Positions 60,803 through 64,000 of a stretch of 64,000 nt of DNA are shown piece after piece. The translations under genes and the position numbers were made by a program. The notes under the pieces were generated by a model. It was given only the letters and a program-made list of their open reading frames with translations, made no database searches and was not told where the DNA came from. Origin of the DNA: Mariannaea sp. PMI_226 (lineage: Eukaryota > Ascomycota > Sordariomycetes > Hypocreales > Nectriaceae); contig JANFOG010000005.1 in assembly GCA_024336345.1 (NCBI GenBank), forward strand, positions 248,001-312,000. Reading direction: 5' to 3'. Numbering within the stretch: the first letter of the stretch is position 1; every line of letters starts with the position of its first letter.

Positions 60803-63800
60803 ATGACCAACAAGGACGGTCTCCCGACCATGGATCCGTTTTCTCCAGCCCACCAGCCTGACGAGGGATACTCCGAGGACCCTCTGAACCCGTCTGTCCA
60901 TCACGACCTTCCAACTTCTCTCACCAGCCTGAGATCGCATACAGATCTCCCCGCATGGCTCGCCACCAATGCTAATCTCCTCTCCATCCAGGCTCGCACT
61001 GGTGCGTGACTACTGATCCCTCGACACAGCTCCCCGCACAGTTGAGATCAGCTCACTAACTTTTGTAACAGAGTTGACCATGGCACTACTCGAAGAATTG
61101 CCAACTTCCGTTATAGCCGAAATTGTCCAGCGATTGAACCCAAGACTCTACATCGACTTTATCCGATACCTACCCGCAGAGATCTGCCTCAAGATTCTCG
61201 GTTACCTGGATCCGCTTTCTCTGGTCAGCGTCACACAAACTTGCCGTGCTTGGTTTGATCTGGCCCTCGACCGTAAGCTATGGGAGCGGCTATATCATCT
61301 TGAGGGATGGAAGGCTATCTATAGCGAAATCGAAGCCTGTGAAGCCAAGGTCAACAATGGTGTTAACGTCTCTATTCGTCACCTGCACAGTTTGCAATCC
61401 CTGCAAGACGCCCACCCTAATAAGATTCGTGCTATCAATGGGGAAGAAGACTTGGAGATGACGGATAGCGACCGAACGAACAGCTATAGCGAAAGCGCTA
61501 CCGGCGGCAGTATTTTTGGTAGTCCATCCTCTTCCTTCTCATCAAATCGACCAGTCATCTTGCCACTGGGAGAGATAGACCTTGACGGGACCGGATCAAG
61601 CAGCAGAGGCGCAGACGGGAACCATTCATCTTCTTCTGACAGTAGGGGAAAGCGCAAGGAGCCCAGCGGCGAAGCTGAGCTAGCCTTGACTCCCGTATCA
61701 CTTTCTGAGGCTTCTGGCACCATGCCTCCGTCCTCTCTTTGGATTTGGCACGTGGATAGCTCACGATATCGAATTAACTGGAGATACCTTTACAATATGC
61801 GACGCAGGCTCGAGTCAAACTGGGAGCTGGGGAAGTTTTGCACCTTCCAACTACCACACCCTCACTACCCAGAGGAAGGCCACCAAGAGTGCGTATACAC
61901 TCTGCAATTTGACAAGAAGTATCTTGTCAGCGGTAGCCGAGATAAAACTATGAGAATATGGGATATCCAGACGCGTCGTCTGGTTCGTCCTCCGCTTATC
62001 GGTCATATGGGCTCTGTTCTTTGCTTGCAATTTGACGCGGACCCCAAAGAGGACTTGTTGGTTTCGGGGAGTAGTGATTCTAACGTTTTCATCTGGAAGT
62101 TTTCCACGGGTGAACTAGTGCAGAAGCTGACCAAGGCTCACCGGGAGTCGGTATTAAACGTCCGATTTGACCACCGGATCCTTGTTACTTCGTCCAAGGA
62201 CAAGACGATCAAGATTTTCAACCGTCACCCGTTACGACATGGCGACCTTGGATATGGTGGGCACGATGCCGTCAACCCCATGCCCAGGACCATGCGACGC
62301 TATGGTTATGAACCGGACCTTGCTCAGGAGCTGCCCGTCAAGCCTGCCTTCTCCATGATTGGACGACTGGATGGCCATAACGCGGCCGTGAATGCCATTC
62401 AAGTTCGTGATCGGACGGTCGTTTCTGTATCAGGAGATCGTCAAATTAAGGTCTGGAACTGGCCAGAGCAAGTCTGTACCCAGACGATTCCAGCACATGA
62501 CAAAGGAATCGCGTGCGTCGAATTTGATGGCCGAAGGATAGTCAGTGGTAGTAGCGACTATGAGGTCTGCATTTTCGATGCCCCGACTGGCCTTAAAGTT
62601 GCCCAGCTTAGAGGACATGCCCACCTGGTTCGAACAGTGCAGGCTGGCTTTGGTGACCTGCCCTACAGCAAGCATGAGGACGAGATGGAGGCCAAGGCTG
62701 TAGATGCTGAGTACTTCCGGGCAGTCGAGGCTGGCGAAGTCGACCACAGTCTCGAGCATAGACGCCGCCGCAGCCGCAGACCAAACGCTGGAAGCTCGCG
62801 ACCGGAAGACGTACAGGCCTTCGGAGCCAAAGTTCCCCCTGGAGGTGGAGGGGGGAGAAAATACGGGCGCATTGTGTCAGGATCCTATGACCAGAGCATC
62901 ATTATTTGGAGACGGGACAAGGAGGGTGTCTGGAAGCCAGCTCACCACCTTCGGCAGGAAGAGGCGGCTGCGGCGGCGCAGCGTGAAGCCACGGCAGCTC
63001 ATGCTCCTATTCAACGCGGGGCAGTTCGCCCAGGTCCTCGTGTACTCGAACCTGCCAGAGGCCACCCTTATCCTCATAACAGAGACTCTGCAGCTGGGCC
63101 AGCATCAATGCGTGATCAGCATGGTGGCGGGTACCGTATCGCGGGCTCATATAAAGACCTTATCGACCAGGTCGTCCCCCTTGGCGTGGGAGCTTTGAGA
63201 GAGGCAATGGCTAGATACCCAGTCATGCTGGCCCATCACACCTACCTCCAGACTACCATTGAACGCGAGGCCTCTCCATTCACTCGAGCTCAACTTCGAC
63301 GGGCTGTTACAGATGCCTTGATCAACATCCAGCTAGCCCAGACGATGAAGCAGCGGGCGGCGGCGCTGCAGGCTGCCGCAGAAGGCCAATATCCTGGAGC
63401 CTCGCAATCTGAACCTTCTCGGCCCAACAACAACCCACCTGAGACACCTGTACCCCAGCCCATTAACGTTGTGCCGCCTATTCCTGCTGGTCTAGTTGTA
63501 GGTGAGAATGGGCAGCATCCAGTTGCCATGGTCGCCAACCCTCATGGTGATGTGCCCCCTGCTTTGCAGCCCCCAGGCGCCCAAGCGCAGAATCTGGCAC
63601 AGCCAGGAGCTATGCAACAACCACAGCAAGTACAACAAGCGGCACAACAACAACAACACCACCCGCATATCGCTGCGGCAGAGAATGCCCCAGCTCGAGT
63701 CTTCAAACTCCAGTTCGATGCCCGGAAAATTATCTGCTGTAGCCAGGCACCTGTTATCGTGGGGTGGGACTTTTGCAACAAGGATAGGGAACTGGAGGAG

Positions 63801-63830
63801 GCTGTGAGATTCTTTGCCACGGTTGATTGA
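60803..63830 (+). CDS. fwd-1: F-box/WD40 protein, FWD-1-like SCF substrate receptor
   Basis: Substrate-recognition subunit of an SCF ubiquitin ligase. The Neurospora relative FWD-1 recruits phosphorylated FRQ for degradation; the animal counterpart is beta-TrCP. Exons are 60803-61001 and 61072-63830; the 70-bp intron has a GTGCGT donor, a CTAAC branch point and an AACAG acceptor. The product is 985 aa. The F-box is at about 99-139 (YLPAEICLKILGYLDPLSLV). A Ser-rich linker is followed by WD40 blades from about 335 to 685 (for example YLVSGSRDKTMRIWD, RTVVSVSGDRQIKVWNW and RIVSGSYDQSIIIW). An acidic/basic insert of about 70 residues interrupts the late blades. The end is an Ala/Pro/Gln-rich linker and a last blade-like segment VFKLQFDARKIICC...VGWDF at the C-terminus. 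MTNKDGLP is the first in-frame ATG. The family is certain; orthology to FWD-1 is likely from architecture and length. Confidence 0.9.
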
Positions 63831-64000
63831 ATGAGAAGAGGCCCGAGTAGGGAGGATTTGCGTACGAACTGCATGCAGTTTGGCATTCAAGGAACAGTGC
63901 ATCCGGTTAGCGAAGGAGTTTTTGTTTCACAATGAAGGGATTGTCCCAATTGGCAATGGGCTTGGGTTGTCTGGGAAAACAGACTTGTATCACGTAAACC
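63831..64000 (+). other. 3' flank of the F-box/WD40 gene
   Basis: The last 170 bases of the window follow the stop codon and presumably belong to the 3' UTR. No further feature is seen. Confidence 0.6.

Overview
The window reads as nuclear DNA of a filamentous ascomycete (Pezizomycotina), probably a Sordariomycete and perhaps Hypocreales. Genes carry short introns (53-172 bp) with GTRNGT-type donors and frequent CTRAC branch points close to the acceptor. The gene content (YVH1, VFA1, RTT106, MRP10, CDC24 and an FWD-1-type F-box/WD40 protein) is that of a filamentous fungal core genome. The order-level placement is inference; no rRNA or species-specific marker is present.

Layout: nine protein-coding genes are supported. 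(1) A short-chain dehydrogenase/reductase at 3376-4498 (-). (2) A gene-poor stretch of about 21 kb (4.6-25.7 kb) with homopolymers, microsatellites, a probable decayed gene near 6.4-7.4 kb and a pyrimidine-rich leader at its right end. (3) A C2H2 zinc-finger protein at 25739-27623 (+). (4) YVH1 at 30619-31896 (+). (5) An 8-kb stretch without a convincing gene. (6) A compact housekeeping block at 39.9-52.4 kb: VFA1 (-), RTT106 (+), a LITAF-domain protein (-), MRP10/mS37 (+) and CDC24 (-). (7) A second 8-kb gene-poor stretch with an AT-rich, relic-like part. (8) The F-box/WD40 gene at 60803-63830 (+). All intron-exon models were assembled by hand from splice signals plus continuity of the conserved protein.

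The genes do not form a pathway cluster. They serve separate core functions: ESCRT/Vps4 handling (VFA1) and endolysosomal membranes (LITAF), histone deposition (RTT106), mitochondrial translation (MRP10), Cdc42 polarity (CDC24), 60S ribosome maturation and phosphatase signalling (YVH1), and SCF ubiquitin ligase targeting (FWD-1-like). I found no tRNA, rRNA, CRISPR array, intact transposon or secondary-metabolite cluster, and nothing that qualifies as a clear new system. The most interesting leads are a strongly over-represented noncoding 9-mer (TACTATGTA), an in-frame, stop-free intron in the LITAF gene, several uORF or extended-N-terminus configurations, and the relic gene in the left desert.
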